From NCBI GenBank assembly GCA_016946835.1, contig JACVTC010000139.1, forward strand, positions 412,501 to 476,500: a DNA stretch of 64,000 bases, in the 5' to 3' direction. Below the pieces are notes generated by a model. That model was not told where the DNA came from. It made no database searches and saw only the letters and a list, made by a program, of their open reading frames with translations. The position numbers and the translations under genes were made by a program. This DNA comes from Neocallimastix lanati (nom. inval.) (lineage: Eukaryota; Neocallimastigomycota; Neocallimastigomycetes; Neocallimastigales; Neocallimastigaceae). Below, piece by piece: positions 1-22,731 of this stretch. The first letter of the stretch is position 1. Every line of letters begins with the position of its first letter.

Positions 1-1450
<1,450 letters not shown>

Positions 1451-2216
1451 ATTTATCTAAATTAATGATATAAAATTATTAAGTATTTTCGAAAACCTTG
1501 AAAACAATTATTTTAATTTTAAATAATTTGTTTCTATAATTAATTGGTTAATAGTTTTTAAATAGTGAATAAATAAAAAATAATAATAATAATAATAATA
1601 ATTAAAAACTATTATTGTAGTGTTGCAATATGAACGCTACATTGAGAAATGCAACTCCACTACATCCAATTATAATATATTTAAATAAATAAATAAATAA
1701 ACAAATTAATAAATAATAAAAAATTAAAATAATTGTTAGAATGAGTGAAATATATGAAAAATAAACTTCAAATGTATTGAAACATATTCAAATCATAAAT
1801 TTCTGACACTTTATAATAATAAATATATAAAGAATAAAAAAATAATAATAATAATAAATGTATATGTAAATAACAATTTTAATATTTATATTTAAAATAA
1901 TTTACCTATTTAAATTTACCTTCTATTTTAATAAATATTTTAATAAATTATATGAAAATAATACATTAATTATAGAATATTTTTTTTGAAAAAAACATAT
2001 ATTTAATTAAAATTTTATATAAAATAAAAATTTAATTAAAAATTGAAATGAAATGAAAACTTTAAAAATAAATTAATTTTAAATTTAATTAATAATATTT
2101 TTTTTTTAAAAATTCAAAATTATATATATATATAAATAATTTCTTTTTTTTTTTATTTATTTTTGAATATATATTTTTTTAATATATTTATTTTTTTTAA
2201 ATATTTAGTTAAAAAT
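1451..2216. other. Divergent intergenic region
   Basis: 766 bp between the oppositely oriented NAA35 and PCM1-like genes. It is over 80% A+T, with short ATA and AAT runs. It must hold both promoters, but I can point to no specific element. Confidence 0.6.
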
Positions 2217-7203
<4,987 letters not shown>

Positions 7204-8202
7204 ACATTAAGATCTATTATGATGTCTGTTAAAATAAAATAAAAAATAATAAAATAATAAAATAAAATAAAATAAAATAAAATATTATTTATTTATATAT
7301 TTATATATCAAAAATAGTTTTATAAGTAAATAAAAATTAAAACTATTTTTTAAATATTATATATAATTTTATTATAACTACTTTTTTCTTTTTTTTTTTT
7401 TTTTTAATTTTATTTTATTTTATTCAATCTGTACTTTATATTTAATATTCTACTATTTTATTTTATTTTATTTTATTTTATTCAATCTGTACTCTATATT
7501 AATATTCTACTATTTATTTTATTTTATTTTATTCAATCTGTACTTTATATTAATATTCTACTTTTTATTTTATTTTATTTTATTTTATTTTATTTTATTC
7601 AATCTGTATTTTATATTCATATTCTACAATTTATTTTATTAATTTTATTTGATTTTATTCAATCTGTACTTAATATTTAAATTTCAACTATTTATTTTAT
7701 TTTATTTTATTTTATTTGTTATTATTTTTTCCTTTATAAATATATTTATAAACTTTTTTTTTTTTAAAAAAAAATAACATTTAATAAAATATTGTATATT
7801 TGAGTAAAGGTATTTTTAAAATATATATATATTGATATAGCATCTATTTGATATAATAAAATATAAATATATATATATATAACATGAGTAATATGTATAA
7901 TAAAAATATTAAAAAAAGTTGTTCTAAATGAAATATTCAAATTATTATTTAAAAAAAAATTTTTTATTTAGTATAAAATGATATATTTAATTCATTATAA
8001 TTTTCAATATTATTTATTAATATAACTATAAATATATCAAATTTATTTTATAAAAATTAAAAATCGATAAATGTGGTGGTTAGGTTAAAATATGATTAAT
8101 AGTGGATAATGAATTTATATAATATATATAATTCTTTTGTATCTATGAATTATTAATAAAATTATAAAAACAATTTAAATATACTTAGTAATAGATTAAA
8201 AA
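7204..8202. repeat. Intergenic region with a TTTTA-rich minisatellite
   Basis: Between the PCM1-like and SEN2 genes. From about 7410 to 7720 a unit of roughly 50-65 bp, (TTTTA)n followed by TTCAATCTGTACT and an ATTCTAC segment, occurs five times, with TTCAATCTGTA starting near 7422, 7479, 7532, 7598 and 7658. The rest (7740-8202) is simple AT-rich DNA with no gene that I can see. Confidence 0.8.
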
Positions 8203-9762
8203 ATGAATAATAGGTCAAATAATACATTTATAAATAACAAAAATAAGACATATAAACAGAAAAATAAAAAAAATGAATCATTTGGAAATGTTAAAAAAAA
8301 ATATATAAAACCTTTTCCTTTGAAAAATTTAAATGTTTCCAATTCTATGAATAATAAATCTAATATCCTTGAAAATATTAAAAATTTATGGAAGAAAGTT
8401 ATATATTATTATATAAATGAATTGTTATCATCAACATTAATTTTTAACAACAGTTTTAACAATAGTTCAATTGAAGGTAAACTTATAGTATTAAATAATT
8501 ATATGACCAAAAATATTATGGAACACAAGGATTCAAAGAGTAAAGTAACATTCATTATAATTTCGGAAAAAAAATCAATTAATAATTGTTGGAATAATGG
8601 TTTTTATGGGAAAGGAAATTTATCAAGAAGCGAACCAATTTGGTCAGAAAAAATTTTAAAGGATCTAATGAAAAGAAACTCAGGAATTAATAATCAAAAT
8701 TTGAAAAATTTATTAGATAATAGTAGATTATCAGGAATTGAAAATAATGATATAAATAATTCATATTCGTTTTTAAATAATTTAATTAAGCTAAAAGCTA
8801 TGTCTTCAAAAATTTTGAGTAAGAAATATTTTTTATTTATGATATTTTTCTAGTAATTAATAAATTTAAATTATTTAAATTAAATATATGTATATTAAAA
8901 ATATTTAATACTAGAATTAGATAATTGGAATAAGGAATTATTTATGTATATTTTGCATTTTGGATTTTTATTATCTTTATCTTTTTTTAAGGATTTATCA
9001 TTAATAGCAATGAATCCATATAAATTCTGGAGAAATATTAAAGATTATTACCAACAATACATTTTAAAAGATGAAAAACAAAAACTTAAAAATTCGACAA
9101 AATTTATTAACATGGAATATCTTCAATTAGAATTAGAAGAGGCTTTTTTTTTGAAGTATGCACTAAACTGTATATCTATTAAATATAATCAAAAGGTATT
9201 TATTTTTTAATAGTTAAACATATATTTTTAAATATTTTATAAGTAATTTTTTTTTATTTGAAGAAAAAAAAAAAAACTACATTATATAATATACATGTAT
9301 ACATAATATATATTTTTATCATACAATAAATTAATTTTTATAAAGGTATTAAATATTAATGATTGTTGGAATTTATTTAGAAGAAATATTAACGATCCAT
9401 CTGATCCTTTTATATTAAAATATGTTGCTTATCATTATTATCGTAGTCAAGGATGGATTGTGAAAGAAGGATTAAAATATGGAGTTGATTATGGTAATTA
9501 TTATAAAAAATAATATATAATTGTTATATAGATAATAAAATAATACAAAACTATACATATTATTATTAATATTTTTATAATGAATTAGTATTATATCAAA
9601 AAGGACCAATGTTTTCTCATTCCGAGTAACTACTTATTTATATATATGTTAATTAATTTAATTATAAATTGATTATTGTATTACTAATATTAAGAATAAT
9701 AGATTTAGATTAATAATAACAACAATAATACTATTAATACTACTACTAATAATAATAATACT

Positions 9763-9795
<33 letters not shown>

Positions 9796-10237
9796 CTATA
9801 ATAATAATAATAATACTAATAATAATAGTAATACAAATAATAGTAATACTAATACTACTACTACTACTACTAATAATAATAATAATATTAGATATGCAAT
9901 TTCTGTAATTCCTGTTATTAATGATAAAGAAAATCTTAAGTATACTATACAAACTTCACATGAAGTCAATTGCACTAATCGTGTATGTAATCAAGTTTTA
10001 AAGGTAAAATTTTATTATTTATGATATATATGAATTTTATTTTTAGTACAATATGTGATTAAAAATAAAATTTTTATGTATTAATTTTATAAAATATTTT
10101 AATTATTTAAGAAACTTGTATATTGCTATATAATTGTACCAAAGGATGTGGATTTAAAAACGCCTGAATGTTTAAAAAGGTATTCTGTTTATGAAATAAG
10201 AATGAAGAGATGGAATCCAGATAAAACGAGAAACTAA
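8203..10237 (+). CDS. SEN2: tRNA-splicing endonuclease catalytic subunit SEN2
   Basis: SEN2/TSEN2 cuts the 5' exon-intron junction of intron-containing pre-tRNAs within a four-subunit nuclease. Six exons join without a break to 439 residues: 8203-8818, 8915-9195, 9346-9493, 9589-9625, 9892-10003 and 10112-10237. The start at 8203 is the first Met of a basic, Asn/Lys-rich leader. The C-terminal domain shows the family pattern: EEAFFLKYAL, then FILKYVAYHYYRSQGWIVK, LKYGVDYVLYQKGP, and FSHSEYAI created by joining exons 4 and 5. The catalytic Tyr is in the GVDYVLY block, the His in FSHSEY, and the Lys in the VLKKLVY helix spanning exons 5 and 6. It ends RRWxP-like as MKRWNPDKTRN. All three catalytic residues are present, so the subunit looks active. 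Length is close to yeast and human SEN2. Confidence 0.88.
9715..9890 (+). repeat. AAT/ACT triplet repeats inside SEN2 intron 4
   Basis: Mixed AAT, ACT and AGT triplets fill the intron 9626-9891. They are not coding: the frame breaks within them, while splicing from 9625 to 9892 restores FSHSEYAI across the catalytic His. A naive gene model could wrongly translate this as an Asn/Thr insert. Confidence 0.8.
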
Positions 10238-10897
10238 GATTTATATGAAATATAAAAATATATGTATTAATTTGTAGTTGAGAAAAACTACTTTAATTCT
10301 TATTTTTGATTCAATTAAATTTAACAATGACCATATAAAATCGATTTTTTATATGGTATATGATACTTTTAATAAAAAAAAGTTATTTATTTAAATTTTA
10401 TACTAATGATAATTATTATTAAAAACAAATTTAACAATTATATTATTTAAATTGTTTATTTAAAATCATATTTCTATATTTTTATTTTTAAATTATTTAA
10501 ATAATATAATAATTTTAATAAAATAAAAAATATTAATATATATTATATATATATTTTTTTTTTTGAATTTTGCTATTAAAGTGTTTTTGTATTACATTAA
10601 TTTATATTATAATTAAAGTTGAAAAAAATAAATTTAAAAATGAAAATTTATAATGGGTACATACTTTTTATACTTTATAATTATAAAATAAAAAAAAAAA
10701 AAATTGTAAATTCATAATTCTATAATTATAATTATTGAATTAATATATATTTAAAAAAAAATTTAATTTAATAATATTATTGATTATTATATAGTTCATC
10801 AAAAGAAATTTATTATTCAAAAAAAAATTTAAATAATTTTTATTGAAATTGTGATATTTGTGATGGGTATTACAAAAAATTCTAAAGTTAATTCAAA

Positions 10898-10988
<91 letters not shown>

Positions 10989-12085
10989 AAACTAACTAAC
11001 TAAATAATAATAAATAAATAAATATAAATTAGTATAAATAAATAAATAAATATAAATAAAAAAAATATATAAATAGAAATAAATAAAAATATATAAATTA
11101 ATAAATATTTTTAAATAATTTCAATTAAATATTATTTTTTTTTATATAGATTTAAGTTTTAAAAGGTTTATTTTAATAATTTCTGTATGGAATTTAAATA
11201 ATAATAAAATTTAATATTTCATATTAAAATAAATTAAAAAAAAGACTATTATTTTATAATAATATTAATTATTAATTATAATTAAATATCAATTGGTTTT
11301 TATTATTAATTTTTATAAAAAATAATAAAATTAAATATATACTAATTTTATGAACATTATATTATAAACTTGTAAATAATATATATTTTTGTATAATGAA
11401 TATATAAAAATAATTTTATTAAAATGTAAATATATATATATTTATATGTTTTTTTTTTTTGTTTAAATATTAATTTTCTTTATTTAAATTAATATTTTTT
11501 TTATTTGTTTATTTTATTTTATTTATGAATTTTTTTTTATTTTATTTTTTTTTTAAATTGAAAATAATAAAATATTAATTATTATTTTTTTTAACGAAGT
11601 ATATAATGAAATAAATTATAATAAATATTTCCAAACTTAAAACTTTAATAAATAACTACGTTTTAAAGGTATATATTATAAATAAATTATATATACATTT
11701 TTACAATTGTTTGAATTAGTAATTAAGGTGAAAATAAGAAATCATTAAAAATTTTATTGTAGTATTAAAAATTAAAAAATAATTTTTAAAAAATTATGTA
11801 ATTTATATTGTAATTTATATAGTGAAAAAAAAATTCTTAAAGACCTTTTAATAAAATTTATTTGATAATGATAGTACTTTTTTCTATAATATATTTTTCT
11901 TATGTTTTTGATTGAAAATTTAATTTTCCTTATTTTAATATTATAAAATGAATTAATAATAAATTTTAATTTATAAAATTTTATTATTGTAATATTTGAA
12001 TTTTTAAATAACATTAATATTATTAATGTATATTTGTTTTATTATTAATATATATTTATATAATAAAGATTAATATTTATTTAAA
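10238..12085. repeat. Intergenic AT desert with (AAAT)n microsatellite
   Basis: About 1.85 kb with no recognisable gene on either strand. AAAT repeats occupy 10899-10988, and imperfect AAAT/TATAAAT blocks continue to about 11110. The short minus-strand open frame at 11772-12014 is Ile/Lys/Tyr-rich and looks like random AT-rich sequence. Confidence 0.8.
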
Positions 12086-12635
12086 ATGAAAGTAAGGCAA
12101 ATAACTGTAGGAACGTATTCATATAATGACAAAAAGCATACGTTTTGTTTATTTCAAGTTCATGTGAATAAAAATAATAATTCAATTATTACAAATTTTT
12201 ATCGTCTGAATGATCTTGATGTAATTTTTTTTGAAAATTCACCTGGTTATTTGTTGGAATCAAAAAAAATACCAGAGGATTGTTTTAAATCACCATTTTA
12301 TATTAAAGATAGAAATGGTGATGATCTTTTTTCTTCAACTGTAATAGCAAATGCTGCGGAAGCTCTTAATAATAAGGTATTATCTGAATTTTGTCGTTAT
12401 AGTTATGAACAATTTGACAATGGACAAGCTGATGAGACTTTACAAAGTGTTTCAAAAATATTAAATTGGAAAACTTCTTTTTCAAAATCATATATTGAAA
12501 TAGATGTTCAGTCTGATACAAAATATTATGCCGACTTTAATGAATCAAATGAATCATTATTAAATAGTACTGCAATGAAGGCATCAGTGTCAGCTTCTCA
12601 ACGTAGAATGTATAATCAATCAATACCACAGAATT

Positions 12636-12682
<47 letters not shown>

Positions 12683-13806
12683 CAATTATCAAATACAACA
12701 TTAACACAATCTTCTAATATAAATACTATAATATCAAATAATATACCATTAAATGTGAATAATAACAATAATAGTAATAATACTAATAATAATACTAATT
12801 CAAATATTAATACTCTAAGTAATAGTAATAAAAGTAATATTATTAATAATAATAATAATCAAAATTATAATAATATGAATAGAAATAATTTGGATTTATT
12901 AGGTGGAATAGAGTCATCTGTTGAAAATTGGTGATTAAATAATAATAATAATAGTATAATAATAAAGTTAATATTTTGTATTTACAATTTTAATACCTTT
13001 TTTTTTTATTTGTTATAAATATTAAAATTTTATAATTTATATAATAATAGTAGTTCTAATGAAATGAACCGTAAAAGAACTGTTTCAGTGGATACCCTTA
13101 ATGATGTACAAATGTCTGAGAGATCTGATGAAGATAATTCAATTAAACAAGAAATCAGACATATAAACAAGAGAAAACGTCAATTAGGAAATAATCTTAC
13201 AGAAATTAATTCTAAAAGTACAGAAATTATGGAACATGGAAGGTCTTCACTTAAAATGAAGCAACAAAATAAACAATCAACTCAAACACCAATATCTTCT
13301 ACAGCTTCAAGTAGAACAACATCTCCACCAGAAACAAGACTAGGAAGAAAACGTAGTGTGAATTCCCCAAAGTATAGAAATGCAAAAAATCTTACCATCT
13401 CAACAACAAATATGGATAATATTCGCAATTCTCCACGTCCCATTTCTGCACCTATTAATCCAGCATCAAATAAATTAGCACCCTTTCATCCTATGAATTC
13501 TGTTGATCATGGAACTACTATTCTTCAAGGTAATATGTAATAAAATTATATATATATATATATATATAAAATTATTATTAAATAAAACTTTTTTTTTTTT
13601 TTTTTTTAAATTTATAAATATTAAAAGATTATCAATTTCGTAAAATGATGCCAATGCAAAATCATCAGCCATTATCGGCATCTGTATTTAATGATCGGAG
13701 CCAAATGTCGAATATGTCTTCTGCACAGTCAACTCAAATGCAGAATATTTCATCTCAGCAACCTTTGAATAATTTTTCTAGTAACAATAATAATAACAAC
13801 AATAAC

Positions 13807-13857
<51 letters not shown>

Positions 13858-14410
13858 CAATTATACGGCATTCCAAATAAGATGTCATTTATTTCAGTAT
13901 TTGAAAATCTTTATGATCAACTTGAGTCTGTTAATCGCTTGCGGAGTACTCTTGAAGAGCAAATTCGAAAATCAACTGCATTACTTCAAACATTACAAGC
14001 TTCTGGCCAAATGATTGAAGGATTAGTTAGAAGTCATTTCCGCGAAATGCAAGTACAATATGGTGAAAAGTTTGGAGCAGCTTTAACTGATTTAAATAGA
14101 AGGTTAATAGATGTTGAAGAAAGTAATCGCCGTTTAACAAATAACCCACAGGAAATTTCAAGAATGAAGGATTTTAAAGGATTTGGACCGATGTCAGCGC
14201 AACCAGGTAATGCTCCACAAACTATTTTAAACTCTCCAGTCGATATTCATCCAAATCAACAAAGTATGATTCCATCTAATCAAAATTCAAATAATGGTCA
14301 ACAAGTAAATAATATATATATATAAATTTTTAAATTTAATAATATAATATAGAATAATTATTAATTTATTTTATTTTATTTAATTTTTTATTTCTTATTT
14401 AATTATTTTA

Positions 14411-14478
<68 letters not shown>

Positions 14479-15965
14479 TGTAGATGGATAACAGTAGCAA
14501 TAATAACAATGGTAATAATCAGCAACAAATGATGATATCAAGAATTAATGATATAAATATTAAAAAGGAAAATGATATTTCAAATAATAATAGAAGAAAA
14601 GATGAAATAAAACACTCTAGAGGTGGAAAAACCGTTGGTCGTCTAGGAAGAGGAAGAAATTCAAATTCAAATACAAATTCTGTAATGAATTCTTCATCAA
14701 ATATTAATTCAGGCTCTAATATTAATATTTCAAACATAAATAACTCAAATAACTCAAATACGAATACTAATAATAATATAAACAATATGAATAGTATGAA
14801 CAATATGAATAACATAAATAACAATATGAATAATATGAATAATATGAATAATATAAATAATATGAATGGGGTGAATAACATGAATAATAACATGAATAAC
14901 ATGAATAATAACATGAATAACATGAATAATAACATGAATAACATGAATAATAACATGAATAACATGAATAATAACATGAATAATAACATGAATAACATGA
15001 ATAATAATATGAATAGTATGAATAATAATATGAATGGTATAAATAATAATATGAATGGTATAAATAATAATATGAATGGTATAAATAATAATATGAATGG
15101 TATAAATAATAATATGAATGGTATAAATAATAATATGAACAGTATGAATAATAATATTAATAATATGAATGGTATGAATAATATAAATAATTTGAATAAT
15201 AATTTAAATAATATGGATAATATGAGTGGAATGAATAATAATATAAATAATAATAATAATAATAATAACATGAATAATATTAACAATATGAATAATATGA
15301 ATAACAATATTAATAATAACAATATGAATAGTATAAATAATATGAATAATAATAATTTAAATGATATGAATGGAATGATCAATGGAAATATAAATAGTAT
15401 GAATAATGGCGGTATGAATAATATGAATAGCGGAAATATAAATAATATGAATAATGGAAATATAAATGGAATGAATAATGGAAACATAAATAATATGAAT
15501 GACATGAATAATATGAACATTGGTAATATTAATAATATAAATAATATGAATGGAAATATGTCCAATATGAGCGGAAATATGAATAATATGAATATGCCAA
15601 ATATGAATGGAAATATGAACAATAATAGTAACAACTTTAATAATTTTAATTCCATACAACAAAATTCTAATAATATGAGAATAGGAAGACGAAATAGCAT
15701 CGCACCACAAACAATAGCAAATTTAAATAATAATAACAACAACAATAATAATAATAATAATAATAATAATTATAATAATAATAATAATAATCTGAATAAA
15801 CAAGTAAATTCTAAAGAGGTGGATGGTGGTGAAGATGTAGAAGGAATGTCAATAGATAGGAATGAAAGAAATGAAGAAATAAAAAATCAAAATGGAAATT
15901 CTATAGATGAAAGAGCATTAATTCAATCAATGAAACATCGAATTGATGGTAATGATCGTAAATAA
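12086..15965 (+). CDS. Unrecognised Asn/Met-rich protein with conserved-looking N-terminal domain and coiled coil
   Basis: Four exons (12086-12930, about 13051-13529, 13628-14304, 14484-15965) join in frame to about 1160 residues. I cannot name the family. The first ~150 residues, starting MKVRQITVGTYSYNDKKHTF, have ordinary globular composition. Residues of exon 2 are basic and Ser/Thr/Pro-rich, with KRKR-type clusters and two GRKR/GRGR-like patches that could be nuclear targeting or DNA-binding hooks. Exon 3 holds a poly-Asn run and then a well-formed helix, SVFENLYDQLESVNRLRSTL onward to LNRRLIDVEE, likely a coiled coil. Exon 4 begins after a 61-base T tract (14416-14476) and has a GGKTVGRLGRGR patch and a very long Asn-Met-Asn region. 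Composition suggests a nuclear or regulatory protein, by inference only. The gene converges with the WD40 gene downstream. Confidence 0.75.
14770..15640 (+). repeat. (AATATGAATAAT)-type repeats encoding Asn-Met-Asn tract
   Basis: Nine- to fifteen-base units built from AAT, AAC and ATG codons encode NNMNNMNNN-type repeats, with sub-blocks NNMNGI repeated six times near 15020-15130 and GNINNMNN near 15380-15500. The same DNA read antisense gives a 408-residue Leu/Phe/Ile frame, which is an artefact of the repeat. Confidence 0.9.
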
Positions 15966-16272
15966 TTATATATATATATTTTTATTGCTCTATATTTTTA
16001 GTGCTATATTGTTTGTTATTTATTAATTATCAAATAAGAAATTAATTAAAATTATGGAAATAAGATAACCAAAGATAAATTAAAATTTAATTTTTATTTT
16101 ATTTAAATACAAATATTTTTAATATTTTATGAATTTATTATTATTATAGTATAATTCAATTATATTGAGCTTAACGTATTTATTAATTATTAAAAATAAA
16201 TAATGCAGTAAATATATATATTCATTTAATAAGTTTATATAAAAAATTTTTAATATTTTTATTTTAATTTTT

Positions 16273-16325
<53 letters not shown>

Positions 16326-16708
16326 CATTATTATTATTATAATTTATTTTTTTATTTTATTTTATTTTATTTTACTTTATTTTATTTTATTTTATTTTTT
16401 TTAATTTATTTATTTTTTTTTAATTTTGGTTACTTTTAAATATAATTAATATCATGCATCATTGTAATAATTATTTAATTTTTATCACGATTGTAGTGAA
16501 AATAAATGTAAATATAGTCTATAAATTTAAAATAGAAGTAATAATTTAAAATTTCCCAAATAATAAAAAATTTTAAAAATACTAATTAATAATTTGATAA
16601 ATTAAAATAAAATATGTATTTATTATTTATGTGTTTTAAGTCAAACGTACAAAAGAATTGAATAATTTAATTTATCATTAAAAAATTTTTTTACTTTCAT
16701 TTTTTTTT
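15966..16708. other. Intergenic region between convergent genes
   Basis: 743 bp with T-rich and ATT tracts (16270-16345) and TTTTA runs (16350-16400). It must contain the 3' ends of both flanking genes. I see no gene. Confidence 0.6.
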
Positions 16709-16861
16709 TTAAACTTTATTTTTAACTTTGGAATTCCAAATTCTAATAGTACAATCAGCAGAACATGTAGCTAATATTGGATTGGATGGATGGAAACTAG
16801 TTGCATATACTATGCCTGTATGTCCTTCTAATCTTTGAATAGGTGTTACAAATCCCTATAA

Positions 16862-16919
<58 letters not shown>

Positions 16920-17658
16920 TTGAATATATAAAAATAAAAACCAAAATTTAATTTTTTTTTAAATATATTAAATATGTAATATGTAATATATATATATATA
17001 TAAATAATTATATAATAAAGATAATTTTTATTAAATATTTAATTACTTCTTGATTTAATTTTAGTGAATAGATATAAGCATATGAATCTGAACTTCCTGT
17101 AGCTAATAATATTGACATATTTAATTTATCATCCTTGAAACTAATAGCATAGAAATTTTTTAATAAAAATATACATTATATTTATTTTATTTTAATTAAA
17201 TGTAATTCTTATAAATATAAAAAAAAATTTTTTTCTTTTGTTACTTTGTTTGTTCTGTTCTGTTGGCTCTTAAATTTTCATCGCTTGATGATGGCATACC
17301 CAATATTCCTGATTTTTCAATACTATAATAATTAAATGAACTTTTTATTGGCCAATTTCTATTCTTATAACCTTTTAATGATAAAACATTTTTACATTGT
17401 TTGCTTGGTGGAGAAAAACCTCTGTCATATACACGAATAACTTTTATTTTTATATATATTTCATACCAATTACAAAATTATTGATATTATTAATTTGGAT
17501 TATAAATATAAAATGATTTTAATTTAAAATATCAAAATAACATACTATTATCGTAGCTATTCACAGAAAGATATCTTGGTTCTTCATCATCTATATGTAA
17601 TATTTTAATAAATTTCAGCTTTAATGAAATAATAAATAAAATAATAATAATAATAATA

Positions 17659-17698
<40 letters not shown>

Positions 17699-19212
17699 TA
17701 ACAATAATAATAATGATAATAATAATATACCTAAAAACCGTTTTGAAACAGTTATATGTGAGACAGGTTGACCTTTTTGTTCATTTAAAATTGAATTTAC
17801 ACATTTTCCTTTTATATTTATAATATGTTTATTATATCAATATAATAAAAATCTAATAAATGCTTATTTTTTATATTTTATTATATATTACCTGTACGAA
17901 TATCCCAAGTCTTTATATAACCTAATGAATCACCTGTTATTACATATGTTCCGTCATTATATACATAACTATTTATAGATTAAATTAAATTAATAAATAT
18001 ATTTGTTAATGATAATGATTTAAAATATAAAATATAAAATATATAATTCAAATATTTTTTATAAATTACATGGTGTTAATCATTGAATTATTTTCTATAA
18101 TAAATGAATCCGTTGGTTTTCTTATATCTTTCATTACAACTAACTTTTTTGTTGTTCCACTGAAGAAAATATTATTTTCTTTTGTTTTATTTTATTTTTT
18201 TTTGTTTGTTTAATAAATTATAAGTTATAATATATAAATTTTTATTAAATTATTATATTCTAATATAAACATTACCTTTTGGATTATATTTTACACATTG
18301 AACAAAACCTTGATAATCAAAAGAATTTATCATTTTTCCAGTTTCAATATCCCAAAGTTTACATGTTTGGTCAAAACTTCCTGATATTAATTTTATTGAA
18401 TCATTTGACCAACAAAGATCTGTAACATTCATTGTATGTTTTATCATTTGTTTTAACTTTTGATTTTTGATTTTTATTTTTGTTTTTTATATGGATTAAT
18501 TATTTAATACTTAAAATAGAATTTAAACATATTATATTATATTTACCTTTTTTCCAGTATATGGATCCCATATACAAATTGACTTATCAAAAGAACCTGA
18601 TGCTAAATAATCACCTGAAGGTGAAAAGTCTATTGTATATACTGCTCCAGCATGTCCCTTTTTTATTAATTTATTTTTTTATTTAGTTTTTTTGTTTATA
18701 TAAAATTAATATATTTAATATTTAATAATTTATTCATGGTTTATATTTTATAATAATAAAAATAAAAATTTACCTTCAATTTGTGTTTAACTGAAAAATG
18801 ATATGTGTTCTTGAAATTTTCTTGTTCCACTGTAAAATACATTTTTTATAAATTTATTTAATTTTGAGTTATTCGATTTATTTATTTCATATAATTATAA
18901 TATACTTTTAAACAATTAAATAACATACTAAGAACTTCCTCATTACGTTCTGACTGTGTTTCGGTAAGTTCTTCATTATCAGTTTTATCATTTTCAAAAT
19001 CAAAAATAAAAGGATGCTTATTACTATTGTTACTTATTGAATATGTCGCCGATAAATTGTACAATGAATTTTTTAATGCAATATTTTCTTTTTCTAATGT
19101 TTCTACTTTTTGTTTCAAAATTTTTGATTCTTTTAATAATCTTATTATTATATTAAATTTTAAGTAAATTAATATTAAATAAAAAAATGAATAAATAAAA
19201 ATTTAATTAAAT

Positions 19213-19243
<31 letters not shown>

Positions 19244-19345
19244 TAACAATAATAATATTAATAATTATAATAATATTTACTTATCATATTGTTCACGAAC
19301 AAATGAATTAGATCCTGAAACTTGTGACCCTTTTTTAGAATCCAT
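16709..19345 (-). CDS. Coiled-coil / WD40-repeat protein, possibly WDR13-like
   Basis: About twelve short exons on the minus strand, from ATG at 19345 (MDSKKGSQVSGSNSFVREQY) to TAA at 16711-16709. The second exon carries a heptad-rich helix (LKQKVETLEKENIALKNSL), followed by WD40 repeats. The clearest blades read SGSFDKSICIWDPYTGK (near 18560-18640), ISGSFDQTCKLWDIETGK (near 18340), ITGDSLGYIKTWDIRTG (near 17900), ATGSSDSYAYIYSLK (near 17080) and ATCSADCTIRIWNSK as the final blade. At least seven blades can be seen, enough for one propeller. The order of divergent middle blades and the last two blades resemble WDR13, but WD40 similarity is generic, so I give no symbol. An AAT microsatellite lies in the intron at 16864-16919. 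Divergent from DOT1. Confidence 0.72.
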
Positions 19346-21464
<2,119 letters not shown>

Positions 21465-22700
21465 ATGGAATTTGAAGAAAAGCCTATTAAAACTCATTAT
21501 AGAATTACTAAAGAGAATGTTAAAAATCAAATGAAAACATACCCAAGATGCTATTATATACCATTAAATGATGATTCTAAAAAGAATTCAACAAATTTTG
21601 ATATAGGAAAAGAAGATGATAATAATATAGATAAAGTAAATTATCCCAAAGAAATTAATGAAACTAAAAAAGAAGGAAAAACTAATAATTTTGATATTAA
21701 AAAATTGAAACATGAATTAAAAGAATTTAAATCCAAGGAAGAGAAAAAAAAGAAAAGTGATTCGTCAAATGTTATTACTCCAACTTTGTCTTCTTCTGAA
21801 AAAGAAGAAAGTAAAAACAACATACATTATAAACAGGAATACATTAATAATAACAAAAATAAGGAAATGGAAATGTCAGAAGATTCATTAAATTCTTCAC
21901 CAAATTTACATAAGATGAATAAAAAGCATAGTAATTTCGAAAGCATGGATGAATCAAATAGTGACTGGAGTAATTATAATTTTACATCTAGTAATACCAC
22001 ATTTAAGTCAAAATTAAATGAGGAAGATGTAATTCAAAAGAAAAGAGAACTATCAAAAAGTCTTGAATCTTTATTTGATGAGGAAAATAAAAATAATCCT
22101 CCTATATCCAAGGAAAATGATATGAAGAAAATTGCCAAAGAAAAGAAATTAGAAAAAATATCAAACTATAGTGATAAAAGTGATAATGAGAATGAAAGTT
22201 TAATAAATTCTTTTAAAAATAAAATTTCAAAACCAAAAAAGAAATATAATCTTGATTCAAATAATAATTCTAATGAAAATACTGAAGATGATAAAAACAA
22301 ATTTAATCAAAATTTAAAAAAAGAAAGTAATAAAAATATAGAAGAAAATATTTTTAAAAGAAAAAAATTGAAAAAGGAGAAAAGAATGGGAAAAGTGGAA
22401 ATTGATAAAATGGATGAGGAAAATAGTAAGAAACTTGAAGATGATATTAAAAATATGGATGATATAGAAAAAGAAAGAAAGTTGTTACAAATGAAGAAAA
22501 GACTTCATCTAGATCTTTTAGAGAAAGATATTGATAAGGATCAAGATTCATCATTTGAATCAAGAGACAAATTAAAACGTATTAAATCGTCATCATCATT
22601 ATCTTCAACATTTCAATTTGAATCATTATCATTTAAAAAAATGGCTAAAAAAGTTATTAGAAAAAAGAAAAGAGGTGAAGAATTGACAGAATCTGAAATA

Positions 22701-22731
<31 letters not shown>

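Noticed and set aside
14519-15745. 408-residue minus-strand open frame rich in Leu, Phe and Ile
   Set aside because: It is the antisense of the Asn-Met-Asn repeat exon; repeats of AAT/ATG give stop-free antisense frames. The plus-strand gene has splice sites and non-repetitive domains.
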